A stretch of 8,199 nucleotides of DNA from an uncultured Flavobacterium sp. (GCF_946479975.1 NZ_CAMLIX010000215.1:1-8199); one strand, 5' to 3'. Shown: positions 1 through 6,914, counted from the first letter of the stretch. A program made the numbers and translations. The notes: generated from the sequence alone by a model not told the origin.

Positions 1-72
1 ATAACTGTAAGCCTGATTGTAAAAACTAGAAGCGTTTATTAACGAAACACGGTCTCAGTTTTCAGTTCTTGA

Positions 73-107
73 CTTTGTCAAAGTTTGAAACTTTGACAAA
101 GCTTTTT
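73..107 (+). terminator. Perfect palindrome followed by a T run; probable terminator
   Basis: Positions 73-86 and 88-101 are perfect 14-base inverted arms around a single G at 87, built from the words CTTTG and CAAAG. Five T follow at 103-107 on the plus strand, as in an intrinsic terminator. The minus-strand gene ending at 157 also runs toward it, but on that strand no T run follows the stem. The best reading is a terminator for a plus-strand gene that ends at or left of the window edge, which could also stop transcripts from the right. The same words make up the hairpin region near 5202-5294, so it may equally be a copy of a dispersed repeat. Confidence 0.55.
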
Positions 108-119
108 CAGGTTTCAAGT

Positions 120-151
120 TTGGAATTTGGAATTTCAAAAAATTGGAATTT
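120..151. repeat. Three copies of TTGGAATTT
   Basis: TTGGAATTT occurs at 120-128, 127-135 and 143-151, the first two overlapping by two bases. It lies in the noncoding stretch between the palindrome and the stop codon of the gene ending at 157. It looks like low-complexity intergenic repeat sequence. No function is evident. Confidence 0.5.
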
Positions 152-156
152 AATAT

Positions 157-486
157 TTATCCAATTTTGCGAAACCATTTTTGAAACAATTCCCCAACCA
201 ATGGAATCGGTTTCATTTGTCCTTGTATGGCATTAAAAATACCAAAAGTCCACAAAATTGAAATACAAATCCACATTGGGAAAGTAATGAAAAAGCTGTC
301 GAAATTACTGATTATTGCTCCGAAAGAAATAAAAGTTAAAGACAATCCTAAAGCTTGACGGATATGAAAAGAAGCAAAACTATTTTTATTTTCCGAATTC
401 ATACTCATGGCGATTAAAACACCAATAATTAGAATATAGCTGGTAATGGCAATTGATTTTCCTTCTTCGACTGAATTATTATGCAT
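157..486 (-). CDS. Small membrane protein, DUF4870/Tic20-like
   Basis: This encodes a 109-residue inner-membrane protein. Predicted membrane segments are at about residues 12-29, 46-60 and 66-88. Between the first two sits a FHIRQALGL motif (40-48), the kind of FHxRQAL signature seen in DUF4870/Tic20-like proteins. The tail has a PIPLVGELFQKWF block (93-105). Such proteins are sometimes annotated as import components by distant similarity to Tic20, but no transport function is shown here. I chose the ATG at 486 because it lies 4 bases after the stop of the dihydroorotase-like gene, which suggests translational coupling. An in-frame ATG at 528 would add 14 polar residues and overlap the upstream gene by 38 bases, so it is less likely. 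The family call is moderately sure; the role is unknown. Confidence 0.75.
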   Translation of the reverse strand: MHNNSVEEGKSIAITSYILIIGVLIAMSMNSENKNSFASFHIRQALGLSLTFISFGAIISNFDSFFITFPMWICISILWTFGIFNAIQGQMKPIPLVGELFQKWFRKIG

Positions 487-490
487 TGTA

Positions 491-1744
491 TTATTTTGTA
501 ACGAGTTGATTTTGATTGAAAATTCCATAAACTGAACCCTTTAATTCAGTTCCTAAAAAAGCAGAATTTTTAGATTTTGAAAGAATGTTTTCTTTTGTAA
601 AAGTCGATTTTCCTTCTGTTGAAAATAAAGTGAAATTGGCTTTTGCGCCTTCTTCAATTGTAGTTTCTTCCAGACCAAAAATGCTTCTTGCAGCAGTTAA
701 TTTTTTAACGATAGTTTCAACAGGTAAAACCGTTAGTAAAGCTCCAAAAGCACTTTCTAAACCAATAGTTCCGTTTTTCGCTGTATCAAATTCCATTTTT
801 TTGAATTCAATATCAATCGGATTATGGTCAGAAGTAATCATATCGATTGTGCCGTCAGCAATTCCGTTTAATAATGCTTGTCTGTCAACTTCTGTTCTTA
901 ATGGAGGCGTAACTTTAAAACGAGTATCAAATCCGTCCAGTTTTTCATCTGTTAAAACCAAATGATGCACAGAAGCACTGCAAGTAATGTGTAAACCTTT
1001 CGCTTTAGCTTCTCTAATCAATTCAACCGATTTTGCTGTAGAAATAGTCGGAATGTGAAGTTTTCCGCTTGTATATTCTAGTAGAAACAAGTTTCTTGAA
1101 ATTTGAAGTTCTTCTGCCAGATTCGGAATTCCTTTTAAACCTAATCTTGTAGAAACAATTCCTTCGTTTGCAACACCATTTCCTTTAATGTTTGGATCTT
1201 GAGAATATGCAATCACTAATCCGTCGAAATCTTGTACATATTGCAACGCAATTTTCAAGATATTGGCGTTGTCGATACTTTTGTTATAATCTCCAAAAGC
1301 CACTGCTCCAGAATTTTTCATATCAAAAAGTTCTGCCATATCTTTTCCTTCGCTACCTTTTGTTAAAGCGCCGATTGGGAAAATTTCTGTAGCAAAACCA
1401 TTTGCTTTATTTTTTACAAAATTTACCTGAGACTGATTGTCAATAATTGGTAAAGAATTTGGTTGTAAAGCAATTGCAGTGAAACCGCTTTTTGCTGCAA
1501 CATTCAATCCGTTTGCGATGGTTTCTCTGTCTTCGTAACCTGGTTCTCCAAGAGAAACACTGCTGTCAAACCAACCTTGAGAAACATGAAGATCGTCGAA
1601 TCTTACAACCGTTTCGTCATTGTCGTGCGGAAGAGAAACTCCTATTTTTTCTATTAAACCATCTGCAATTAAAAGATCAACGGTCTGATTGTGAAACGGA
1701 CTTTTTGAGTCGATAATTTTGGCGCTTTTGATGATTATTTTCAT
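491..1744 (-). CDS. Dihydroorotase-like protein, probably non-catalytic (PyrC'-like)
   Basis: This 417-residue amidohydrolase-fold protein aligns over its whole length with type I dihydroorotases, the enzymes that cyclise carbamoyl-aspartate to dihydroorotate in pyrimidine synthesis. Landmarks are GEPGYEDRETI (66-76), QPNS (94-97), NEGIVSTRLGL (193-203), ISTAKSVELI (234-243), HHLVLTDE (260-267) and SDHNP (305-309). Key ligands are missing. The HxH pair of DxHVHLREPG reads S62-V-S64, the substrate-binding Arg of HLR is Gly66, the usual His of the HxED segment is Tyr180 with Gln182 for Glu, and the His before VST/IST is Thr233. Only the acidic residues Asp152 and Asp306 remain. This resembles the non-catalytic PyrC' of Pseudomonas, which supports aspartate transcarbamoylase assembly, but no pyrB is visible here. 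I chose the start at 1744 (MKIIIKSAK) because it matches the usual family N-terminus; an ATG at 1768 would add 8 residues. Automatic labels such as pyrC would mislead. Confidence 0.88.
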   Translation of the reverse strand: MKIIIKSAKIIDSKSPFHNQTVDLLIADGLIEKIGVSLPHDNDETVVRFDDLHVSQGWFDSSVSLGEPGYEDRETIANGLNVAAKSGFTAIALQPNSLPIIDNQSQVNFVKNKANGFATEIFPIGALTKGSEGKDMAELFDMKNSGAVAFGDYNKSIDNANILKIALQYVQDFDGLVIAYSQDPNIKGNGVANEGIVSTRLGLKGIPNLAEELQISRNLFLLEYTSGKLHIPTISTAKSVELIREAKAKGLHITCSASVHHLVLTDEKLDGFDTRFKVTPPLRTEVDRQALLNGIADGTIDMITSDHNPIDIEFKKMEFDTAKNGTIGLESAFGALLTVLPVETIVKKLTAARSIFGLEETTIEEGAKANFTLFSTEGKSTFTKENILSKSKNSAFLGTELKGSVYGIFNQNQLVTK

Positions 1745-1766
1745 ATTTTGGATATTTATTTTATTC

Positions 1767-1781
1767 AAACATTAAATGTTT
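1767..1781. promoter_or_regulatory. 15-base perfect palindrome upstream of the dihydroorotase-like gene
   Basis: AAACATT-A-AATGTTT is a perfect palindrome ending 22 bases upstream of the chosen start at 1744. Its position would suit a repressor or activator site. In A/T-rich intergenic DNA a palindrome of this size can also arise by chance. No convincing TAnnTTTG box accompanies it; the nearest match, TAATGTTTG on the minus strand, has one extra base. Confidence 0.25.
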
Positions 1782-1783
1782 TA

Positions 1784-1896
1784 TTTTTTACCATTAAGAA
1801 ATTAAGTTCATAAAGCGAGAAGCTTAATTCTCTAGACATTCAAAGTAAGATCATAAAGAAAAACTTAATAATCTTACTGTCTTAATGGTGAAAAAA
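1784..1896. repeat. Nested inverted repeats between two minus-strand genes
   Basis: ACCATTAAGA at 1790-1799 is matched in inverse by TCTTAATGGT at 1880-1889. The match extends through T/A runs with one G-U pair to about 16 bases. Inside are further pairs: ATTAAGTT (1801-1808) with AACTTAAT (1862-1869), AGTAAGAT (1844-1851) with ATCTTACT (1871-1878), and GAGAA (1817-1821) with TTCTC (1828-1832). The element fills most of the gap between the von Willebrand gene and the dihydroorotase-like gene. It could act as a terminator or attenuator for the upstream gene, or be one copy of a dispersed Flavobacterium intergenic repeat. No coding potential was seen. Confidence 0.6.
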
Positions 1897-1898
1897 AA

Positions 1899-3827
1899 TC
1901 ATTTCATAAATTTTATAATTGCTATTTCTAATGCTAAAAATAACAGTGCAAAGATAACAAACCATTTCCAAATTTGGCTGTCAGTTCGTTCTGTTTGCAG
2001 CGTATTAAAAATGGTCGAAATCGTGTCGGCGGTTTTAAAATCTGAAACCACATTCGTGTTTACCTGACTCAAATCGCTTTCGGTTCTTTTGTAATTAAAA
2101 CTGATATTTTCAACCCATTCTTTTTTATCAAAAACACTGTAATTTCCAGCTGTTTCAGGGAAATCATTGAATGTTAATTTTACTTTATTATTCAAAATCT
2201 GCTGAATCGGAATAAAAGAATCATCTGTTCCTTTAACTTCCAAAATAGCATCTTTAGTCAATAAAACATCTACAAAATAAGGCTGATTGTTTCCAATTGT
2301 CAATGCATTTACTCCAGTTTTTTGATTGTTCTGTGCAATTTTATAAAACAACGGAACAATTAAAGGTGATTGCTGAAAATTAGAATTAGCACTATTTATT
2401 GGCGCCGTAAAAACTGTTATTCCTGCAATTTGATTTTGAATTGAAGTTACAAAAGCAGTCTGATCTTCAAATGAAAGTACAGAAGGATATGAACTCGAAA
2501 CCGCAAACGAAGCATTTACTTTTGGATATTGAAAATTCGTAATTTTATTCTCAAAAACGCCTGAAAATAACGGATGATCAAAATTAATTTTAGTGATTAA
2601 TTTACTGTTGGTTTCTAAATTCCCAAACTGAATTTTTCCAAAACTTCCTAAAAATGTATTCAAATTAGAAATGGAAGTTTTCTCAGACGGAATCACCACC
2701 AAATTTCCTCCTTTAGCAACAAAAGCTTTTAAAGTAGTCTGCAGTGCCTGCGGAATTTCAACTAACTCATTTATAATGATCGTATTTTGTTTTTCTAAAC
2801 TATTATAGTCTAAAGATCCAATAGAATAATTTTTATAGTTGAATTCACCAGAAGTATAAATTCGGGATAAGAAATTGCTTTTTTCAGGTTCGCCAATACT
2901 GATTACGTTTGTTTTTTTGTTTTTAGAAATACTGAAAAACAATTTGTTATCATAAGTTAATCCGTTGTCTTCAATGGCAATATATCCATGAAAAGCTTCT
3001 TTTGGAATCGTAAAATTGATTTTCTTTTTCTTCGTATCGAAATTGACAATTGTTTTCGCAATTAGTTTATTCTGATTGTAAATTGCCGTTGAAACAGGTT
3101 TGAAATCTTCGCCATAAGCCGATAAATTTATTCCGATTTCGTAGAAGTTTTCCAGAGTCTGATTGATGTAAACGCTGTCAATCGAAACGTTGTTTTTCTG
3201 TTCGGCTTGTGGAACTATGAAATAGGGTTTTTCGTCAAAATCTATAGTTGCAATGTCTTTTTCTTTTAAACCAACAGCATCTGTAATGATTACAATATCT
3301 TTTTTATGAGCCGATTTGTGCGCTTTGATTTTAGCCATAATTGCCAAAAGATCAAAAGATGTTGCGCTGTATTTTAGGTTTTGTAAAGCGCTTTTTGATG
3401 ATTTAATATCGGTATTCCAGAAGTTTTCGGTATTGGTTAAAAGTGAAAATTGAGTATTTTCTGGAGTATTTTCTAGTAATTCCTGAACAGCTCTTTTTAA
3501 TAATTCGCCTTTTTTTCCTTTTGCCTGCATACTGAACGAATTATCCAGAACAATATACATTTCGTTAGATGCATTTTTACTATCAGCAGCTTCAAAAAAT
3601 GGCTGTGCAAAAGCGATAATTGCGCAGGTAAGTAATAATAAACGTGTGGCTAATAAAAGTCTTTTCTTGATTTTAGAACTCTTACGAGTCTGAATTGTAA
3701 GTTCTTTTAAAAATCGAACATTGGTAAAATAGGAAGTTTTAAAACGTCTTAATTGAAATAAGTGAACCAAAATTGGAACGATCAATAAAAACAGAAAGTA
3801 TAAAATTTCGGGATGTTTAAAATGCAT
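1899..3827 (-). CDS. BatA-like N-terminal domain / von Willebrand factor A membrane protein
   Basis: This 642-residue protein starts with an aerotolerance-regulator (BatA-type) N-terminal region: a membrane segment at about 8-24, the basic linker LRRFKTSYFTN (26-36), and a second membrane segment at about 57-75. A von Willebrand A-like domain follows with the metal-site motif D95-N-S97-F-S99 and a later IITDAVG strand (180-186). Further on, a segment with AFVAKGGNLVVIPSE resembles the glutamine-amidotransferase-like fold often found in these proteins. A last membrane helix lies at about 622-640. Most of the protein should sit in the periplasm, anchored at both ends. The Bacteroides Bat proteins were first linked to oxygen tolerance, but this gene is not beside MoxR or other bat genes here, so the role is open. 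It is the first of three same-strand genes, separated from the next by 154 bases with inverted repeats. Confidence 0.85.
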   Translation of the reverse strand: MHFKHPEILYFLFLLIVPILVHLFQLRRFKTSYFTNVRFLKELTIQTRKSSKIKKRLLLATRLLLLTCAIIAFAQPFFEAADSKNASNEMYIVLDNSFSMQAKGKKGELLKRAVQELLENTPENTQFSLLTNTENFWNTDIKSSKSALQNLKYSATSFDLLAIMAKIKAHKSAHKKDIVIITDAVGLKEKDIATIDFDEKPYFIVPQAEQKNNVSIDSVYINQTLENFYEIGINLSAYGEDFKPVSTAIYNQNKLIAKTIVNFDTKKKKINFTIPKEAFHGYIAIEDNGLTYDNKLFFSISKNKKTNVISIGEPEKSNFLSRIYTSGEFNYKNYSIGSLDYNSLEKQNTIIINELVEIPQALQTTLKAFVAKGGNLVVIPSEKTSISNLNTFLGSFGKIQFGNLETNSKLITKINFDHPLFSGVFENKITNFQYPKVNASFAVSSSYPSVLSFEDQTAFVTSIQNQIAGITVFTAPINSANSNFQQSPLIVPLFYKIAQNNQKTGVNALTIGNNQPYFVDVLLTKDAILEVKGTDDSFIPIQQILNNKVKLTFNDFPETAGNYSVFDKKEWVENISFNYKRTESDLSQVNTNVVSDFKTADTISTIFNTLQTERTDSQIWKWFVIFALLFLALEIAIIKFMK

Positions 3828-3877
3828 TCTGGCTTCGATTTACTTCACTACGTTTTGTTTTTCGCGAAGATGCTCGT

Positions 3878-3885
3878 CAAAAATA
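3878..3885 (-). promoter_or_regulatory. Candidate -7 box (TATTTTTG) for the von Willebrand gene
   Basis: On the minus strand this reads TATTTTTG, an exact match to the Bacteroidota -7 consensus TAnnTTTG. It lies 50 bases upstream of the ATG at 3827. A clear TTG -33 element is missing; only a T-rich GTTTA lies about 20 bases further upstream. The call rests on motif and position alone. No comparable box was found for the divergent gene starting at 4075. Confidence 0.4.
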
Positions 3886-4074
3886 CGAATTAAAAATTAT
3901 TTAAACCCTATAAGTTCTTATTAGAGATTATAAGTAAATAAAAATGCAAACACAAATAACTTACATGATCTTATATAGTTTTAAAAAATATGTAATTTTT
4001 GTAATTTCTTGCAATTAAGATGATACTTCTAAAAGATATTATTGTTTATTTTAGCTGATTCAAAAAAACAAACT

Positions 4075-5187
4075 ATGAAAAAAATATATTTAGTTTTATT
4101 TTCAGCTTTATCAATAACCACTCTTAAGGCTCAAAGTAAATTCAACTTATTAGTTGGTACTTACACCAATACTTGCAAAAGCAACGGGATTTATGTCTAT
4201 GAATTTGACTCGGCAACGGGTAATTTTAAAGAGAAAAATTCATCTGAAAATGTAATCAGTCCAAGTTATTTATCGGTTTCAGCAGATAACAAATTTGTTT
4301 ATGCAGTAAACGAAAACGGAACTCAAAGTGCTGTAAGCGCATTTGGGTACAATGCAGCTTCAGGAAAATTGAAGTTTTTAAATACAAATGCTTCTTTGGG
4401 AGCAGATCCATGCCACTTAATTAATGATGATAAAAATGTTATTGTAGCCAATTATTCTGGCGGAAACATTGTTGTTTTTAAGAAAAATGCTGATGGAAGT
4501 ATTACCAAAGTACAGCAATTAATTCAGCACGAAGGAAAAGGGCCAAATGTAGCACGTCAGGAAAAAGCGCATGTGCATATGGTGGCATTTACTCCAGATA
4601 AAAAGTTCGTTTTGTCAAATGATTTAGGTTTGGACAAAGTGTTCATTTATAAATACAATCCGAATTCTAAAAACGAAATGCTGACTCTAAAAGGAACTGT
4701 AGATGTAAAACCAGGGAGCGGACCACGACATTTGACTTTTAGTAAAGATGGAAAATTTGTGTACTTGGTTCAAGAATTAGACGGAACATTAACGACTTTA
4801 AGCTACGACAAGACAGGAAATTTAAAAGTGGTTTCAGAAATCAGTATCCTCCCAAAAGGATTTACAGGCGGAACAGGAGCGGCGGCAATAAAAACATCTC
4901 CTGACGGCAACTTTTTGTATGTTTCTGATCGTGTAGATGCTAACTCAATATCAGTTTACAAGATTCAAAAAACTGGTGTTTTAGAATTGGTAGAACAACA
5001 AAGTACTTTAGGGAAAGGACCAAGAGATTTTGCAATTGATCCAACAGGAAAATATCTTTTAGTAGGACATCAATATACAAATGATATAGTGGTTTTTAAA
5101 AGAGATATCAAAACAGGAAAACTTTCAGATACTGGAAAAAGAATCGAATTATGTTCACCAGTGGGATTGGTTTTTACGAAAATATAA
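4075..5187 (+). CDS. Exported lactonase-family seven-bladed beta-propeller protein
   Basis: This 370-residue protein belongs to the lactonase/YbhE-type propeller family (PF10282), some members of which hydrolyse 6-phosphogluconolactone. A signal peptide is clear: MKKIYLVLFSALSITTLKA, with probable cleavage after Ala19. The mature protein would be periplasmic or surface-exposed, which makes a cytosolic pentose-phosphate substrate unlikely; another sugar lactone is possible. Blade-like repeats recur: LLVGTYTN near 23-30, PSYLSVSADNKFVYAVNE, HVHMVAFTPDKKFVLSND, GPRHLTFSKDGKFVYLVQE, IKTSPDGNFLYVSD and GPRDFAIDPTGKYLLVGHQ. The conserved RQxxxHxH segment reads RQEKAHVHM. I chose the ATG at 4075 because it starts the signal peptide; an in-frame ATG at 4042 adds 11 unlikely residues. 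It stands alone, divergent from the von Willebrand gene and convergent with the helicase. The family is sure, the substrate is not. Confidence 0.87.
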   Translation: MKKIYLVLFSALSITTLKAQSKFNLLVGTYTNTCKSNGIYVYEFDSATGNFKEKNSSENVISPSYLSVSADNKFVYAVNENGTQSAVSAFGYNAASGKLKFLNTNASLGADPCHLINDDKNVIVANYSGGNIVVFKKNADGSITKVQQLIQHEGKGPNVARQEKAHVHMVAFTPDKKFVLSNDLGLDKVFIYKYNPNSKNEMLTLKGTVDVKPGSGPRHLTFSKDGKFVYLVQELDGTLTTLSYDKTGNLKVVSEISILPKGFTGGTGAAAIKTSPDGNFLYVSDRVDANSISVYKIQKTGVLELVEQQSTLGKGPRDFAIDPTGKYLLVGHQYTNDIVVFKRDIKTGKLSDTGKRIELCSPVGLVFTKI

Positions 5188-5201
5188 TTTTTAAAAAGTT
5201 T

Positions 5202-5294
5202 CAAAGTAGCAAAGGCTCAAAGGTACAGAGATTTAAAACTGTACTTTTGAGCCTTTGCTATTACTTTGTCACTTTGTTACTTTGAAGCTTTGTA
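5202..5294. repeat. Tandem 8-base CAAAG/CTTTG repeats flanking a hairpin
   Basis: Three 8-base units starting with CAAAG run from 5202 to 5225 (CAAAGTAG, CAAAGGCT, CAAAGGTA). Four inverse units run from 5263 to 5294 (ACTTTGTC, ACTTTGTT, ACTTTGAA, GCTTTGTA). The fixed 5-base word with a changing 3-base tail gives period 8. The units fill the gap between two convergent genes and overlap the hairpin arms. The palindrome at 73-101 is written in the same words. Confidence 0.65.
5207..5260. terminator. Long hairpin between convergent genes; probable bidirectional terminator
   Basis: Arms 5207-5228 and 5239-5260 pair over 22 bases with a single G-U pair (5222 with 5245) and a 10-base loop. The stem starts 19 bases after the stop of the plus-strand propeller gene and 46 bases beyond the stop of the minus-strand helicase gene. 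On the minus strand a T5 run (5193-5197) follows the stem after a short gap; on the plus strand no clean T run follows. Its position argues for shared transcription termination. Confidence 0.6.
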
Positions 5295-5306
5295 ACTAAA
5301 AAACAC

Positions 5307-6653
5307 TTATTTCTTTTTCTTCTTCTCATTTCTTGTCTTCAACATATTTCTATTGACAGAACCGTGCGTTTTCTTTTTTGTTTTTGATGGACCTCCAAGA
5401 TTCACTTTTTGGTTCTTTTTAGATTTTTCGTGATAAGCACCGTCACCTTCTAGTTTTTGTTTTTTCATTAAAAACTTTCTTGGTAATTTGTCTTTTTCAG
5501 GCTCGATCAATTTAATTGAAACTTCCACTTCTTCTGGGAAATCAAGAACTTTAAGCTCCTGATTCATCAAAACTTCGGTTTCAATTTTATATTCTTCATC
5601 TCTTGGAGTAACAAAACTTATGGCAGTTCCAGTAGCATCTGCACGACCTGTACGACCAATTCTGTGCATATAAAGTTCAGGTTCTTCTGGAAGTTCAAAG
5701 TTAATTACGTGAGTAATATTAGAAATATCCAAACCTCTCGCCATAACGTCGGTTGTAATTAAACCGCGAAGATTTCCTTCTTGAAATTCGGCCATCGTAC
5801 TTAAACGGTAATTTTGAGATTTATTCGAGTGAATTACTCCAAACTGACCTTCAAAAATCTCATCAATACGATTGAAAAGCATATCTGAAATCTTTTTATT
5901 GTTTACGAAAACCAAAATACGACTCATACTTTCGTCCGTTTCCAATAAATGCTTTAAAAGATTTACTTTGGTATTAAAATTCGGAACATTATAAGTAAGC
6001 TGCGTAATTTTTTCAAGAGGTGTTCCCGATGGAGACAATGTAACTTCTTCAGGAAAATCGAAATAATCATTTAATAAATCATCAACTTCATCTGTCATGG
6101 TTGCAGAAAACAAGATGTTTTGACGTTTGGTTGTCATCATTGCAAACAGAGAAGTCAATTGCGGTCTGAAACCTAAATTCAGCATTTCATCAAATTCGTC
6201 AATTACCAATTTTTGAGTTTCATCAAAACGAACAACAGCGTCAAGAGCCAAATCCATTGTTCTTCCTGGTGTTCCAACTAAAATGTCAATTCCTTCGTAA
6301 ACGGCTTTCTTTTGTGTATTAATGTTTACACCTCCGTAAATTCCTAAAGTTTTAACCGACATATATTTTGTCAATTTTTCAACTTCATCAACTACCTGAA
6401 CAACCAATTCACGGGTTGGGACCAGAATTACGATTTTTGGTGTATTAGTATTTGTAAATTTATACAGCTTTAAAAGAGGCAGTAAATAAGCAAAAGTTTT
6501 ACCGGTTCCGGTTTGTGCAATTCCCATCATATCACGTCCAGACATGATTACAGAAAAAGATTTTTCTTGAATAGGAGTAGGCGTAACAAATCCCAATTCG
6601 TCAACTGCTTTTTGTAATGATTTTGGAAGATTAAATTTTTCGAAAGTGCTCAT
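5307..6653 (-). CDS. DEAD-box-type ATP-dependent RNA helicase with a DEFD motif II
   Basis: This 448-residue cytosolic RNA helicase has two RecA-like domains. Visible motifs are the Q motif (F7 through TPIQ, 26-29), motif I AQTGTGKT (46-53), Ia PTREL (79-83), GG (107-108), Ib TPGR (128-131), motif II DEFD (152-155), III SAT (183-185), IV ILVFVNN (246-252), V TDVMARGLDI (301-310) and VI HRIGRTGR (330-337). Motif II has Phe in place of the usual Ala; the codons are GAC GAA TTT GAT, so it is not a misread. The catalytic D and E are kept, so ATPase activity is expected. From about 390 to the end the tail is rich in Lys and ends in KKKKK, a typical nonspecific RNA-binding extension. Likely roles are ribosome assembly or RNA unwinding in the cold, as in RhlE-like proteins; the exact subgroup is not certain. 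It is a single-gene unit with its own promoter box. Confidence 0.93.
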   Translation of the reverse strand: MSTFEKFNLPKSLQKAVDELGFVTPTPIQEKSFSVIMSGRDMMGIAQTGTGKTFAYLLPLLKLYKFTNTNTPKIVILVPTRELVVQVVDEVEKLTKYMSVKTLGIYGGVNINTQKKAVYEGIDILVGTPGRTMDLALDAVVRFDETQKLVIDEFDEMLNLGFRPQLTSLFAMMTTKRQNILFSATMTDEVDDLLNDYFDFPEEVTLSPSGTPLEKITQLTYNVPNFNTKVNLLKHLLETDESMSRILVFVNNKKISDMLFNRIDEIFEGQFGVIHSNKSQNYRLSTMAEFQEGNLRGLITTDVMARGLDISNITHVINFELPEEPELYMHRIGRTGRADATGTAISFVTPRDEEYKIETEVLMNQELKVLDFPEEVEVSIKLIEPEKDKLPRKFLMKKQKLEGDGAYHEKSKKNQKVNLGGPSKTKKKTHGSVNRNMLKTRNEKKKKK

Positions 6654-6670
6654 TTGCTTTTAATTTTGTG

Positions 6671-6678
6671 CAAATGTA
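6671..6678 (-). promoter_or_regulatory. -7 promoter box (TACATTTG) of the helicase gene
   Basis: On the minus strand this reads TACATTTG followed by C, an exact and typical Bacteroidota -7 box (TAnnTTTG). It ends 17 bases before the ATG at 6653, so transcription would begin only about 10 bases ahead of the start codon. No good TTG -33 element is visible at the usual distance. The short leader leaves no space for a Shine-Dalgarno site. Confidence 0.6.
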
Positions 6679-6777
6679 CGTTAAATTCATGGTTTTTTGT
6701 TGAATTTGTAATTTTAGATGTCTATTTGTGACGTGGGACTGAGGCGCACTTAGTAAGATGATGAGATTTTTAACACC

Positions 6778-6914
6778 TAGAAACATAGGTTTTTATCTGT
6801 AAAAGGATGACAAAAGAGAAAAATATTTCTCTCACATAGAATTGCTATATGTATTTAAATTGAGTGAAACGCCTTTTTTTAAGTTACTCAATGCGATGTT
6901 TCTATGTATTTAAA
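6778..6914. repeat. Structured intergenic repeat upstream of the helicase promoter
   Basis: TAGAAACAT (6778-6786) and ATGTTTCTA (6897-6905) are inverted ends. Between them lie a CCTA/TAGG hairpin overlapping the left end (6776-6789, then five T), AGAGAAA (6815-6821) paired with TTTCTCT (6826-6832), and ATTGAGT (6859-6865) paired with ACTCAAT (6886-6892) around a T7 run. ATGTATTTAAAT appears twice as a direct repeat, near 6849-6860 and 6903-6914. The element fills most of the gap after the TIGR02757 gene, which ends at 6919. It may terminate that transcript or be a copy of a dispersed intergenic repeat. I found no open frame of note in it. Confidence 0.55.

Noticed and set aside
1..42. Possible 3' end of a plus-strand gene at the left edge
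   Set aside because: Two frames stay open for a few codons (stops at 27-29 and 40-42) and a terminator-like palindrome follows. The stretch is too short to choose a frame or recognise a product.
585..965. Plus-strand open frame of 126 codons
   Set aside because: It lies antisense within the dihydroorotase-like gene, whose protein matches a known family over this whole stretch. Other plus-strand frames at 1192-1392, 1492-1716, 1885-2067 and 7222-7482 are rejected for the same reason.
491..1744. Annotation as functional pyrC
   Set aside because: All four histidine ligands and the substrate arginine are replaced, so the overall similarity is not enough to call an active dihydroorotase.
3828..4074. 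Promoter for the propeller gene
   Set aside because: Near matches such as TAATTTTTG (3993-4001) deviate from TAnnTTTG and lack a -33 partner. In sequence this A/T-rich they cannot be told from chance.
5202..5294. CRISPR-like array
   Set aside because: The units are 8 bases long, contiguous and without spacers of constant length, so this is a simple tandem/hairpin repeat.
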